A stretch of 5,584 nucleotides of DNA from JBEINZ01 sp040377825. GTDB lineage: Bacteria > Pseudomonadota > Alphaproteobacteria > Rhizobiales > Ancalomicrobiaceae. The stretch covers positions 1 through 5,584 of the forward strand of contig JBEINZ010000206.1 of assembly GCA_040377825.1 (NCBI GenBank), in the 5' to 3' direction. The notes under the pieces were generated by a model. The model had not been told where the DNA came from. It did not search any database and saw only the letters and a list, made by a program, of their open reading frames with translations. The position numbers and the translations under genes are program-made. Below, piece after piece: positions 1-5,556 of the stretch (position 1 is the stretch's first letter; each line of letters opens with the position of its first letter).

Positions 1-90
1 GATCCGAACGAAAAGGACCGGCTCACGGTATTGAATTTGAGGCATTTTCTTATCGATCGGATTTACCCATCCGATCGGGACATGCTGTAG
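1..90. repeat. Dispersed palindromic repeat, copy A (left end cut by window edge)
   Basis: Bases 1-90 align without gaps to 2497-2586 inside the kinase gene, with 71 of 90 positions identical by my hand count. Both copies share the starting GATCCGAAC, a hairpin near the right end and the closing ATGCT-TAG. Here the hairpin stem is 54-62 paired with 69-77 (CGATCGGAT / ATCCGATCG). The internal copy continues about 28 bases further left, so this copy probably extends outside the window. It lies between genes, the usual place for such repeats in Rhizobiales. No transposase is present, so if it is mobile it moves in trans. Confidence 0.75.
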
Positions 91-97
91 GGGACTA

Positions 98-128
98 GGT
101 GCCGCGAGCTTTGGCGGCACTGATTTTC
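98..128 (+). terminator. Possible rho-independent terminator for a gene left of the window
   Basis: GTGCCGC (99-105) pairs perfectly with GCGGCAC (114-120) around an 8-base loop, and a G-U pair can extend the stem at 98/121. It is followed by TGATTTTCT, a weak T-rich run in the plus direction. It would end a rightward gene lying before this window, which cannot be seen. The short T run keeps confidence moderate. Confidence 0.4.
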
Positions 129-142
129 TACCGCGACACCAG

Positions 143-175
143 AAAAAACGCCCCGGCGGGGTCCGCTGAGGCGTT
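143..175 (-). terminator. Rho-independent terminator of the first phasin gene
   Basis: Read on the minus strand, AACGCCTC (175-168) pairs with GGGGCGTT (154-147). An inner GCGG/CCGC stem (166-163 with 159-156) closes on an ACC loop, and the hairpin runs directly into six T residues (148-143). The one non-Watson-Crick position in the outer stem is a G-U pair in the minus-strand RNA but a C-A mismatch in the plus-strand RNA, which supports the minus orientation. It begins 37 bases after the stop codon of the phasin gene at 213-770. Confidence 0.85.
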
Positions 176-212
176 ACGAGGAGGCATCGCGGCATGTAAA
201 GAGGAGGCCGGT

Positions 213-770
213 TCAGGCGACCTTCAAGTCTTTCACGGTCTTGGAAACGGCATCCTTGACCGGCTGAACGGACTCGGTTGCGACTTTCGTCGCGATCGCC
301 TGGAGATCCTTCGTCTGCGCGGTCATCGTCTCGAAGTGCTTGCGCGCGAAGGCGGTCTGGAGTTCAACCGCCTCGGCGAAGGTCTTGACCCCCACGAAAT
401 CCTTGGCGAAAGCGAACATTGCGTCGGTGTTCGTTTTGGCGGCTTCAATGGCCTTGAGGTTATACTCGACCATGCCCGCGCGCGCGGTCTCGTAGGTGTC
501 CTCGATCATGTCCGTCGTCTCTTCGGCGGCGGTCTTCATCTTTTCGTAGCCGGCCTTCGCCTGAGCTACACCCTGTTCGGCCATCTCGCGGAACGCGGCC
601 GGAACTTCTACATGCGGCAGCTTGGCAAAATCGAACTTCGGAACATCGAACTTCGGCAATTCAAACTTCGGAATCTCGAACTTTGGCATGTCGAAGGCCA
701 CAACCTTCTCGGCCGTGGCGGACTTCGCCGCCTTCTTGGACGACTTCAATTCAGTTTCGATATCGCTCAT
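213..770 (-). CDS. Phasin family protein, PHA granule-associated, with PKFE/PKFD repeats
   Basis: A 185-residue phasin, a small amphipathic helical protein expected to coat polyhydroxyalkanoate granules in the cytoplasm. Residues 9-22 are rich in Lys and Ala. Residues 29-48 are four tandem PKF[ED]x units, followed by a related Pro/Val stretch to about 57. Residues 58-185 form a helical phasin domain rich in Ala, Lys and Glu, including FREMAEQGVAQAKAGYEKMK, a TYETARAGMVEYN segment and an ELQTAFARKHFE segment. There is no signal peptide or membrane segment. I chose the ATG at 770 because AAGGAG (785-780) lies 9 bases upstream; the reading frame stays open to a TTG at 899 but has no such site there. 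The gene has its own promoter near 1032-1060 and its own terminator at 143-175, so it looks monocistronic. The family call is firm; binding to the granule is inferred from the family. Confidence 0.9.
   Translation of the reverse strand: MSDIETELKSSKKAAKSATAEKVVAFDMPKFEIPKFELPKFDVPKFDFAKLPHVEVPAAFREMAEQGVAQAKAGYEKMKTAAEETTDMIEDTYETARAGMVEYNLKAIEAAKTNTDAMFAFAKDFVGVKTFAEAVELQTAFARKHFETMTAQTKDLQAIATKVATESVQPVKDAVSKTVKDLKVA
631..690 (-). repeat. Four tandem 15-base units within the phasin gene
   Basis: Four consecutive 15-base units start at 631, 646, 661 and 676, each opening TCGAACTTCGG or a one-base variant on the plus strand. A partial fifth unit (TCGAA) starts at 691. On the coding strand each unit gives one pentapeptide of the PKF[ED]x type. 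Both nucleotide and protein periodicity are visible. Because the unit is a multiple of three, copy number can change without breaking the frame. Confidence 0.85.
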
Positions 771-1031
771 GGTGCAGAGCTCCTTAAGGTTCATGACTGT
801 GCCGTAATGGCTTCCGGCGCGCGCAGCCCCCCGGCCTGCCCGATCCTCATCCTCTTGCGCAAGAAATGCGCTTTGGAGCGTCACGGATCCTCCAAACAAC
901 GAAAAACCATACCGTTCGATCCCGCATCAAAATCGAGACATAAAAACCCGTTTTTGCGGTTCAGGTCGGTCATGGAGGTAGAAAAATTCGCGTTCCGGGT
1001 CGTCGGCGGCTCTCCAAACGACCTGATCATT

Positions 1032-1060
1032 CATATAGATCAACGATTGTTGCAGTGCAA
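1032..1060 (-). promoter_or_regulatory. Sigma-70-type promoter of the first phasin gene
   Basis: On the minus strand, TTGCAC (1060-1055) is followed after exactly 17 bases by TATATG (1037-1032), matching the spacing and much of the TTGACA/TATAAT consensus. Transcription would start near 1025, reading toward the phasin start at 770. The -35 hexamer sits inside the TGC-rich dyad at 1048-1062, so a protein bound there would block RNA polymerase. Confidence 0.6.
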
Positions 1061-1062
1061 CA
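1048..1062. promoter_or_regulatory. Putative PhaR operator, 15-bp perfect dyad
   Basis: TGTTGCA-G-TGCAACA is a perfect inverted repeat with a single central base. It overlaps the -35 box of the phasin promoter. PhaR, the repressor that senses PHA in alphaproteobacteria, is known to bind TGC-rich dyad sequences upstream of phasin genes. The symmetry and position are seen directly; the identity of the binding protein is inferred from the family and the target gene. No phaR gene is in this window. Confidence 0.6.
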
Positions 1063-1166
1063 TGAATTTGCGCACTGCCGAAAAATTCGAGCCTCAACCT
1101 TCGTGGCGTCGGCTTACGACGCGCCCGCCATCTTCAACTTTTAGTGTTAGTCAGAAAGGATGAGCA

Positions 1167-1556
1167 TCAACGGTCGAACTTTCGATCGGTATAATTCGTA
1201 GCCGTCTTTGCCGTGACGTCGCCGATCACACGGGCTTGTTCACCGAGACTAGCCATTTGCGATTTCAGAAAGTCCGATTGCAAAACCAGGACCTCTTGCA
1301 GATCCTTGGCCTTAACCAGACGCTGGGCATGAGCGAAGGCGGCCGTCATGTTCTCCTCGGTCAGTTCCAGTATCTTCCGGTTGACCTCATGGGCGCCGGC
1401 GGTCACATCGCTTGTCGATGTATCCATTTCATCAACGGCTTTCTGTGTAGCGGCCATGAAATCATCGAAGGCTTTGCGCGCCTGATCGACACTCTTTTCA
1501 GTGAATTCACGCATCTGCTCTGGAATTTCGAAGTGGTTCGTCTTTTCGCCCGCCAT
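1167..1556 (-). CDS. Phasin family protein, short form
   Basis: A 129-residue protein of the phasin_2 type. The pattern near its start, FEIPEQMREFTEKSVDQARK, is typical of Rhizobiales phasins. A helical middle with FDDFMAATQKAVDEM follows, then the conserved block LTEENMTAAFAHAQRLVKAK (residues 65-84) and DLQEVLVLQSDFLKSQM (85-101). The last 20 residues or so (TAKTATNYTDRKFDR) are polar and look less conserved. It has no signal peptide or membrane segment. GGGAG (1567-1563) lies 6 bases before the ATG. Expected role: a PHA granule surface protein, or a stress-linked phasin-like protein. It lies 396 bases upstream of the other phasin in the same direction, but that gene has its own promoter, so I treat them as separate units. 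It is divergent from the kinase gene. I could not find a convincing -35/-10 pair for it. Confidence 0.9.
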   Translation of the reverse strand: MAGEKTNHFEIPEQMREFTEKSVDQARKAFDDFMAATQKAVDEMDTSTSDVTAGAHEVNRKILELTEENMTAAFAHAQRLVKAKDLQEVLVLQSDFLKSQMASLGEQARVIGDVTAKTATNYTDRKFDR

Positions 1557-1605
1557 TGTGCTCTCCCTAGGTCGTGTTGTTACCGGCGCCGCTTGCTTCG
1601 GAACC

Positions 1606-1617
1606 GTGTTCGAACAC
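1606..1617. promoter_or_regulatory. 12-bp perfect palindrome upstream of the second phasin
   Basis: GTGTTCGAACAC is fully self-complementary and lies 50 bases upstream of the phasin start codon at 1556, a natural place for an operator. It does not resemble the TGC-rich dyad upstream of the other phasin, so a different regulator would be involved. Two weaker dyads lie nearby: GCGCTT-C-AAGCGC at 1639-1651 and GATCGT-GA-ACGATC at 1688-1701. No factor can be named. Confidence 0.35.
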
Positions 1618-1739
1618 TATCAGAACCTACCTTCGCCCGCGCTTCAAGCGCCGAGTGAACAGGTCCGGATTAACCCTGCCTCCAAATGATCGTGAACGAT
1701 CCGCGTTCCGGTGTGGACCAAGTAAGGGTTTCTTTTGTA

Positions 1740-1754
1740 TTAATGAACCGTTAA
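1740..1754. promoter_or_regulatory. CtrA-type binding site, TTAA-N7-TTAA
   Basis: TTAATGAACCGTTAA matches the full CtrA box consensus: two TTAA half-sites separated by exactly 7 bases. It lies 66 bases upstream of the kinase start codon, in the gap shared with the divergent phasin. A possible half-site, TTAACC, is at 1670-1675. CtrA is the master cell-cycle response regulator of alphaproteobacteria. I saw no strong -35/-10 pair for the kinase, so whether binding would activate or repress is open. Confidence 0.55.
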
Positions 1755-1820
1755 GGGCGATTGCGGTGTTTTAACTGTCTCAGTGTCACCGGTCATGGGG
1801 TCGCGCCTTCCGAGGGTCGA

Positions 1821-4800
1821 ATGCTGATTGACCTCCATCCGATCTACTCGCTGCTGACGCATCCCGCGATCGGGCCGAGTCTGTCGGATACGCGGGCGAC
1901 GTTCGTGGTCGCGGTCGACGGTGCTATCCGCTTCGTCAATGCGGCTGGGGCACGATTGCTCGGCGTAACCCGGATCGCCGACGCGCTCGGCCGATCGCTT
2001 CCGCTTGAAGACTCCGTCGTGCGCCATGTGGCGGGCTTTGCCTCGACAGCGGAACCAGGGCGTCAGTCCGTCGAGCTCATCCGCTTCGTCAAGGGCACGA
2101 AAACCGTGCTCGTGCAATGCGCCTTGACGCACCTTGGGGATCTTGGGGGGGCTCACAGCGCGGTCGTGGCGATCAAGATCACGCCGGCCAATCCAGCGGA
2201 CGCCGAGATAGCGACAAGCCTGGCGTTGCTCGATCAACCGGGCCTGCTCTTGGCGGCGATCGATCCGGAGGGCGACGTTCTCGCCGCATGCGGCGAATAC
2301 GAAATTCTTCGCGGCGCGCACGACGAGGTCGAGGCGACCCTGGCCGAGGCCGACAGCGATCCCATCGTCGAGACGACGGTTACGGCCGGCGACATTCGCG
2401 TTGAGTTGACAGTGGTCAGGGTCGGAGGACCGGCCGGGTTGCGGATTATAGCGGTGCGGCGGGCGCGCTTAGAGCCTGTCCCGTTCGGGTCGAATCGATC
2501 CGAACAAAAAGAACCAGCTCAAAGTCTAGAATCTGGCGCAATTCCTTATCGCTCGGATGATCCCATCCGAGCGGGAAATGCTCTAGACGAGGCAGTAACG
2601 ACTATCTTCGAGGGCGATCCAACGCTCGGTGGGCGTGCGGCCGTCGAGCCGACAATGGCGGGAGGGGCCCCGACTGATGCAGTGCTGCACGCCGCGGAGC
2701 CTCACTCTGAAAACCCCATCCTTGCCGAAGATCTGACCGAGCCTTTTGAAGCGCAAGACCATGGCGAACGGCTTGGTACCGAGGGCATGCCGGAAAGTGC
2801 CATTTTCGAAGCGCTTGCGGTAACCGATGTGCCAGAGCCGATGGCGTTTCCCGAAACGCAAGGTGCAACTGACAACCTTCCAGTGACCGGCAAGTCCGAA
2901 GCGCCCGACGCCGAACTCGTCGAGATCGCGCCGGCAGCTTTGGCTTTAGTCGAAGCCGTCGACGACCATCCTGACTTCAACTTTGCCCCTGAGATCGGGC
3001 CCCGTCGTTTCGTCTGGCAGACCGACGAGAACGATCGGTTCAGCTTTGTTTCCGACGATTTTGCCGCCGCCGTCGGCCCGCGCGCCGCCGATATTGTCGG
3101 CCTTACGTGGCCCGAGGTTGCCGAGCGTTTTTCCATTTCGCCAGATCGTATCGCGACATCGCTTCGTCGGCGCGATACCTGGAGCGGGCGAACCGTGCTT
3201 TGGCCAATCGATGGGGAGGCGCTCCGCGTCCCGGTTGATCTCGCGGCCCTGCCCGCCTTCGGACGTGGACGCGCCTTTGAGGGCTTTCGGGGATTTGGCA
3301 TCTGCCGCACGAGCGAAGCCGTGCCGGATCCGCTCGCAACCGGCCTGAGGCTGCTCGATCAGCATGAGCCCCGAGAGCCCGAAACCCCGCTTCCATCGCC
3401 TTCTCCCCTTGAGGGAGAAGGTGCCCGAAGGGCGGATGAGGGGACCGCTCCACAAGGCGGGACTGTCGAACCATCCCTTGCGCTGAACGATACCCCTCAT
3501 CCGGCCGTTGGCCACCTTCTCCCTCAAGGGGAGAAGGCGCGGGAGCCGATACGATCGGACAGTGTGGTGATCCCCGTGCCGAGTCGGCCGGATTCACGGG
3601 TGATAACGCTTGCCTCGGCCGCGCGGGCGACTATCGACGATCGACGCCTGACGGGCCCCGAGCGGCTCGCGTTCCGTCAGATTGCCGACGCGCTTGGCGC
3701 GCGAATCGAAGGCGAGGATACGCTTGCCCCCGCAACCGAGATGTCGTCTGGCAAGCCTCCTAAGGTCATCGCCGAGCCGGAGGACACGGCCGCTCACGTC
3801 TCGGTCGCGGACGAGGCAACGCGCCCTGGCCCAATTCCTCCACGCATCGTGCCGCACGACGGCGAGCGCCTTCTACAGCGGCTTCCCATTGCGATGCTGG
3901 TGGTGAAAGACCAGGAGATCCTCTTTGCCAACGACGCCGCGCTCGCATTGCTCGGTTATTCAACGGTCGATGCCTTGGTCGCCGAGGGTGGCTTGGAGGC
4001 GATGTTCGCCGGCGCGCATGCGGCTCGGCACTTTCCCGAGACCGACGAGGGTCGGCCAATGCCGCTCGTTACCCGAGAGGGCGCGGTCATTCCCGTCTGG
4101 GCGCGGCTGACGACGGTCCAATGGGAGATCGGGACAGCGCTGCTGATGACGATCGAGCGCGCGGCAAAACTTCCGAACAGTGAGGCGACCGCGGCGCGCG
4201 GCGCGATCGAAACTCTGAATGCGGCGCGCGAGCGCGTTAAAGAGCTTGAGGCGATCGTCGACACGGCGACCGACGGGGTTCTGATGCTGGATACGGAGGG
4301 TACCGTCATCTCCGCAAACCGCGCGGCCGAAACCCTGTTCGGCAGCGATCGCGCCGAGATGGCGGGTCGACCACTGGTTGAAATACTCGCTCCGGAGAGC
4401 CGACGCTCGGCGCAGGACTATCTCGACGGGCTCGCGCGCAACGGTGTTGCCAGTGTGTTGAATGACGGCCGCGAAGTGATCGGCCAAGTTCAGCCCGAGG
4501 GCCTGACTCCCCTGTTCATGACGATCGGCCGGATTTCTTCCGACCCGGCGTCAAAATTTTGCGCCGTCTTGCGCGACATCACGCAATGGAAAAAGTCCGA
4601 GGAAGAACTGACCGCCGCCCGCCGCCGCGCGGAAGAGGCGAGCGTCCATAAGTCGGAGTTCCTGGCCAAGATCAGCCATGAGATTCGGACCCCGCTTAAC
4701 GCCATCATCGGATTTTCGGAGGTGATGCTCGACGAGCGCTTCGGGGCGATCGGGAATGATCGTTATCGCGACTATCTGCGCGATATTCATGTGTCTGGCT

Positions 4801-5345
4801 CGCATATCATGAGCTTGATCAATGACTTGCTCGACCTTTCGAAGGTCGAGGCCGGCAAGTTGGAGATGAAGTTCGAGGCCGTCGCGCTCGCGGAAATCCT
4901 TGGGGAATGCGTGGCGATCATGCAGCCGCAGGCAAATCGCGAGCGCATCATCATCCGCACGAGCCTCCCCACGAGCGCGCCGCCGGTCGTCGCCGACCCG
5001 CGATCGATCCGTCAGATCGTGCTTAACCTATTGTCCAACGCGGTGAAGTTCACTCCGGCTGGTGGGCAGGTCATCGTGTCGATCACGTTGGAAGATAACG
5101 GCGAAGTGGTCGTGCGCGTACGCGACACCGGCTTCGGCATGAGCGAAAAGGAAATCGAGACCGCGCTCGAGCCATTCCGACAGCTTCATACCGCCCGCGT
5201 GCGCGGCGGCGGCACGGGGCTCGGCCTACCACTGACGAAGGCGCTCGTGGAAGCCAATCGGGCGACATTTCGCATCGATTCCGCCGTCAATCAGGGAACG
5301 CTTGTGTCGATCACGTTCCCGGTGACGCGCGTTCTGGGCGGCTGA
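1821..5345 (+). CDS. Large multi-PAS sensor histidine kinase, PdhS/PleC/DivJ type
   Basis: A 1174-residue soluble histidine kinase with no membrane segment. Likely domains: a PAS-like domain at about 24-120; a degenerate PAS-like segment at 131-213; a PAS domain at 395-497 opening RRFVWQTDENDRFSFVSDDF; a conserved LTGPERLAFRQIADALGARI block at 610-629; and PAS domains at 681-780 and 806-925. A helical linker (926-945) leads into HisKA, with phospho-acceptor H953 in SHEIRTPLNAIIGFSE. The ATPase domain has N1069 and N1073 in the N box, D1102-x-G1104-x-G1106 in the G1 box, and GGGTGLGL (1129-1136) in the G2 box, so it should be active. There is no receiver domain. The HisKA and ATPase sequence resembles Rhizobiales PdhS, which acts on DivK in the DivK-CtrA cell-cycle pathway; this assignment is inference. 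I chose the ATG at 1821 with AGGG 4 bases upstream; the frame is open back to a TTG at 1761 that has no ribosome site and nearly abuts the CtrA site. Two palindromic repeats supply residues 217-255 and 526-573. Confidence 0.92.
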   Translation: MLIDLHPIYSLLTHPAIGPSLSDTRATFVVAVDGAIRFVNAAGARLLGVTRIADALGRSLPLEDSVVRHVAGFASTAEPGRQSVELIRFVKGTKTVLVQCALTHLGDLGGAHSAVVAIKITPANPADAEIATSLALLDQPGLLLAAIDPEGDVLAACGEYEILRGAHDEVEATLAEADSDPIVETTVTAGDIRVELTVVRVGGPAGLRIIAVRRARLEPVPFGSNRSEQKEPAQSLESGAIPYRSDDPIRAGNALDEAVTTIFEGDPTLGGRAAVEPTMAGGAPTDAVLHAAEPHSENPILAEDLTEPFEAQDHGERLGTEGMPESAIFEALAVTDVPEPMAFPETQGATDNLPVTGKSEAPDAELVEIAPAALALVEAVDDHPDFNFAPEIGPRRFVWQTDENDRFSFVSDDFAAAVGPRAADIVGLTWPEVAERFSISPDRIATSLRRRDTWSGRTVLWPIDGEALRVPVDLAALPAFGRGRAFEGFRGFGICRTSEAVPDPLATGLRLLDQHEPREPETPLPSPSPLEGEGARRADEGTAPQGGTVEPSLALNDTPHPAVGHLLPQGEKAREPIRSDSVVIPVPSRPDSRVITLASAARATIDDRRLTGPERLAFRQIADALGARIEGEDTLAPATEMSSGKPPKVIAEPEDTAAHVSVADEATRPGPIPPRIVPHDGERLLQRLPIAMLVVKDQEILFANDAALALLGYSTVDALVAEGGLEAMFAGAHAARHFPETDEGRPMPLVTREGAVIPVWARLTTVQWEIGTALLMTIERAAKLPNSEATAARGAIETLNAARERVKELEAIVDTATDGVLMLDTEGTVISANRAAETLFGSDRAEMAGRPLVEILAPESRRSAQDYLDGLARNGVASVLNDGREVIGQVQPEGLTPLFMTIGRISSDPASKFCAVLRDITQWKKSEEELTAARRRAEEASVHKSEFLAKISHEIRTPLNAIIGFSEVMLDERFGAIGNDRYRDYLRDIHVSGSHIMSLINDLLDLSKVEAGKLEMKFEAVALAEILGECVAIMQPQANRERIIIRTSLPTSAPPVVADPRSIRQIVLNLLSNAVKFTPAGGQVIVSITLEDNGEVVVRVRDTGFGMSEKEIETALEPFRQLHTARVRGGGTGLGLPLTKALVEANRATFRIDSAVNQGTLVSITFPVTRVLGG
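2469..2586. repeat. Dispersed palindromic repeat, copy B, in frame inside the kinase gene
   Basis: About 118 bases with imperfect terminal inverted repeats: TTAGAGCCTGTCCCG at the left matches the complement of CGGGAAATGCTCTAG at the right with 3 of 15 mismatches. Near the right end is a perfect 10-bp hairpin, CGCTCGGATG (2550-2559) with CATCCGAGCG (2564-2573) and a 4-base loop. Bases 2497-2586 are 71/90 identical to 1-90. The element codes for residues 217-255 of the kinase, just after its second PAS-like segment. The exact ends and any target duplication cannot be set from one window. Confidence 0.75.
3397..3539. repeat. REP/BIME-like long inverted repeat, in frame inside the kinase gene
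   Basis: Two 47-base arms, 3397-3443 and 3493-3539, are inverted copies with 43 matching positions; the outer 25 bases match perfectly. A 49-base centre separates them. Each arm also folds on itself: in the left arm CCTTCTCCC (3399-3407) pairs with GGGAGAAGG (3413-3421), and GCCC-GAA-GGGC forms a second stem at 3423-3433. Paired CTTCTCCC...GGATGAGGGG blocks of this kind are, from memory, common between genes in Rhizobiales. Here the element codes for residues 526-573 of the kinase, between two PAS regions, with no stop or frameshift. Confidence 0.85.
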
Positions 5346-5432
5346 TTGCCGCCAGCGGCTCGCTTCCCGATTGCCCAATATCAAGGTGCAAGCTCGGTAA
5401 AGTCGCGCTCTCGGCGTTGCGACGCGCGCTCG

Positions 5433-5452
5433 CGCGGCCGCGGTCGGCCGCG
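5433..5452. other. GC-rich hairpin after the kinase gene
   Basis: CGCGGCCG (5433-5440) pairs perfectly with CGGCCGCG (5445-5452) around a CGGT loop, 87 bases after the kinase stop. It could stall polymerase or stabilise the 3' end of the message, but it is not followed by a T run and so is not a standard rho-independent terminator. A smaller GCCGC-CA-GCGGC stem at 5348-5359, right after the stop codon, also lacks a T run. Confidence 0.35.
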
Positions 5453-5556
5453 ATCGAAGTGGGCTTGTCCGCGGATTCAGAGCCGTAAGAATTGCGATCA
5501 ATTGGCCGAGCTAGTTTTGAATTATTCTAAGTCATTGTTTATGTTGAAGTTTTTCT

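Larger units (their letters stand above)
771..1166. other. 396-base intergenic region between the two phasin genes
   Basis: No credible gene lies here. The right part holds the promoter and TGC-rich dyad of the downstream phasin (1032-1062). From the predicted transcription start near 1025 down to the start codon at 770 lies a leader of about 255 bases. It contains a 14-base palindrome, AAAAAC-CC-GTTTTT at 942-955, and the ribosome binding site at 780-785. Open frames across the region on either strand lack start signals and recognisable products. There is no clear terminator after the second phasin: a 6-bp stem at 1106-1111/1117-1122 has no adjoining T run. Confidence 0.6.

Noticed and set aside
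771..899. N-terminal extension of the first phasin to a TTG at 899
   Set aside because: The extra 43 residues do not look like a phasin, and the best ribosome binding site is inside them, 9 bases before the ATG at 770.
1106..1122. Hairpin GCGTCG/CGACGC as a terminator for the second phasin
   Set aside because: The stem is only 6 bp, and on the minus strand the nearest T run is more than 15 bases away.
99..1163. Long plus-strand open frame (354 codons) antisense to the first phasin
   Set aside because: It mirrors the phasin codons, crosses the terminator and promoter regions, has no ribosome site and gives no recognisable protein. The phasin on the other strand is a clear family member.
1761..1820. 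Upstream TTG start for the kinase
   Set aside because: It has no ribosome site, begins 6 bases after the CtrA-type site, and the added residues resemble no domain. The ATG at 1821 has AGGG just upstream.
3397..3539. Palindrome as a rho-independent terminator or CRISPR-like repeat
   Set aside because: No T run follows either arm and the coding frame continues with intact kinase domains. There are only two inverted arms rather than regularly spaced direct repeats.
3103..3597. Minus-strand open frame across the long palindrome
   Set aside because: Its familiar-looking peptides come from the inverted repeat being open on both strands. It has no start signal and lies wholly inside the kinase gene.
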